6,668 nucleotides of DNA, from the NCBI GenBank assembly GCA_002363695.1, contig DEWO01000153.1, positions 1 to 6,668 of the forward strand, given 5' to 3'. The notes below the pieces were generated by a model. The model saw only the letters and a program-made list of their open reading frames with translations. It did no database searches and was not told the origin of the DNA. The DNA comes from Prevotella sp. UBA3208 (GTDB lineage: Bacteria > Bacteroidota > Bacteroidia > Bacteroidales > Bacteroidaceae). The stretch's first letter is position 1. The number at the start of each line of letters is the position of its first letter. Position numbers and translations under genes: made by a program. Below are positions 5,852 through 6,668 of this stretch, piece by piece.

Positions 5852-6668
5852 AGTAGTTCTTGTATGGCTCGTTTGATGCTGTCTTTGTCTATGCCTATAA
5901 TGGCCTGTAGCTCACTGACCTTGCCGTGCTCTACAAACTCATCGGGCAGTCCCAGGCGTCGGATGACGGGATTGTAGTCGTGCTCGCTCATCCATTCCAG
6001 TACGGCAGAGCCCATGCCACCGCTACGTACGCCATCCTCGATGGTGACCACCTTCTTGAAGCGACGGCCCACCTCGTGTAGCAACTCTTCGTCCAGAGGC
6101 TTCAGGAAGCGCAGGTCGTAATGGGCGATTCTGGACGACGGGTGGAGGGCATCCAGTTCGTCAATGGCCTGTGCTGCTGTATGGCCGATGGGGCCAATGG
6201 TTATCACAGCCATGTCCTCGCCGTCACGCAGCTTACGTCCTTTTCCTACAGGAATCTCCTCCAGTGGACAATGCCAGTCTACCAGCGTGCCGCGACCTCG
6301 TGGGTAACGGATGACGAAAGGTCCCTTGTCGGGCAATTGTGCCGTATACATCAGCCGACGCAACTCGTGTTCGTCCATGGGCGATGCAATGGTCAGATGG
6401 GGGATAGGGCGCAGGGCCGCCATGTCGAAAGCACCATGATGCGTAGGTCCGTCTTCGCCTACCAGTCCGGCGCGGTCCAAGCAAAGAATGACGTTCAGCC
6501 GTAGGATAGCCACATCGTGGATGATATTGTCGTAAGCCCGTTGGGCAAAGGCACTATATATGTTGCAGAAGGGAATCAGCCCTTCTTTGGCCATTCCTCC
6601 GGAGAATGTCACGGCGTGTCCCTCAGCAATGCCTACATCGAAAGTACGCTCGGGCATCTCCTTCATCA
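5848..6668 (-). CDS. dxs: 1-deoxy-D-xylulose-5-phosphate synthase, C-terminal part (5' end outside the window)
   Basis: DXS condenses pyruvate and glyceraldehyde-3-phosphate using thiamine diphosphate, the entry step of the MEP isoprenoid pathway. About 273 codons are present out of a usual 620-640. The frame stays open to the right edge, and the ATG whose complement is at 6664-6666 is internal, not a start. Counting from that Met, the pyrimidine-binding domain shows [10 protein letters not shown] (12-21) with the catalytic glutamate E15 that activates the cofactor, and the family signature [15 protein letters not shown] (64-78). RYPRGRG follows at 120-126. The transketolase C-terminal domain (about 145-265) includes VRSGGMG (213-219). 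E. coli DXS has Gln where GIAEGH has Gly; I recall Gly as normal in Bacteroidales. The stop codon overlaps the trkA start by 4 bases, making dxs the upstream member of this row. Confidence 0.97.
   Translation of the reverse strand, partial: MKEMPERTFDVGIAEGHAVTFSGGMAKEGLIPFCNIYSAFAQRAYDNIIHDVAILRLNVILCLDRAGLVGEDGPTHHGAFDMAALRPIPHLTIASPMDEHELRRLMYTAQLPDKGPFVIRYPRGRGTLVDWHCPLEEIPVGKGRKLRDGEDMAVITIGPIGHTAAQAIDELDALHPSSRIAHYDLRFLKPLDEELLHEVGRRFKKVVTIEDGVRSGGMGSAVLEWMSEHDYNPVIRRLGLPDEFVEHGKVSELQAIIGIDKDSIKRAIQELL

Overview
The window looks like a core chromosomal segment from a Bacteroidales bacterium, most likely of the Prevotella/Segatella group. The two promoter-like sites in the only sizeable intergenic gap carry the Bacteroidetes -7 pattern TAnnTTTG, and there is no strong Shine-Dalgarno sequence before any gene. 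The recognisable proteins (DXS, TrkA, TrkH, class I mannose-6-phosphate isomerase, and the N-terminus of malate dehydrogenase) read like Bacteroidales versions. The genus is an inference from memory of these proteins, not a computed result.

Layout, left to right. Bases 1-47 are the first codons of a minus-strand malate dehydrogenase gene (mdh) that leaves the window. Bases 48-259 are a 212-base AT-rich divergent intergenic region. It holds two facing promoter candidates that share an 11-base near-palindrome, plus a fourfold 7-base tandem repeat; I can assign nothing to the rest of it, roughly 135-234. Bases 260-2100 hold a two-gene plus-strand operon: a compact ABC-type/SMC-like AAA ATPase (267 aa) followed 23 bases later by a DUF4435 protein with Toprim-like acidic motifs (337 aa). 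Bases 2069-6668 are a minus-strand gene row read in the order dxs (partial, C-terminal half), trkA, trkH, manA. dxs and trkA overlap by 4 bases, trkA and trkH by 7 bases, and manA follows trkH after 55 bases, so the four are probably co-transcribed. manA and the DUF4435 gene converge and overlap tail to tail by 32 bases.

How the genes work together. TrkA and TrkH are the NAD-binding regulatory subunit and the channel subunit of one potassium uptake system. DXS makes the first committed intermediate of non-mevalonate isoprenoid synthesis, and ManA interconverts fructose-6-phosphate and mannose-6-phosphate; these two share a probable transcript with trkAH but no obvious pathway. The ATPase and DUF4435 pair has the same architecture (ABC ATPase plus a separate Toprim-like partner) as the AriA/AriB proteins of the PARIS anti-phage system and as a split OLD nuclease. 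The ATPase is much shorter than a typical AriA, and the pair sits among housekeeping genes with similar base composition. I therefore call it PARIS-like, not PARIS. It is the best candidate here for an under-described system.

I see no RNA genes, CRISPR array, insertion sequence, integrase or attachment site.
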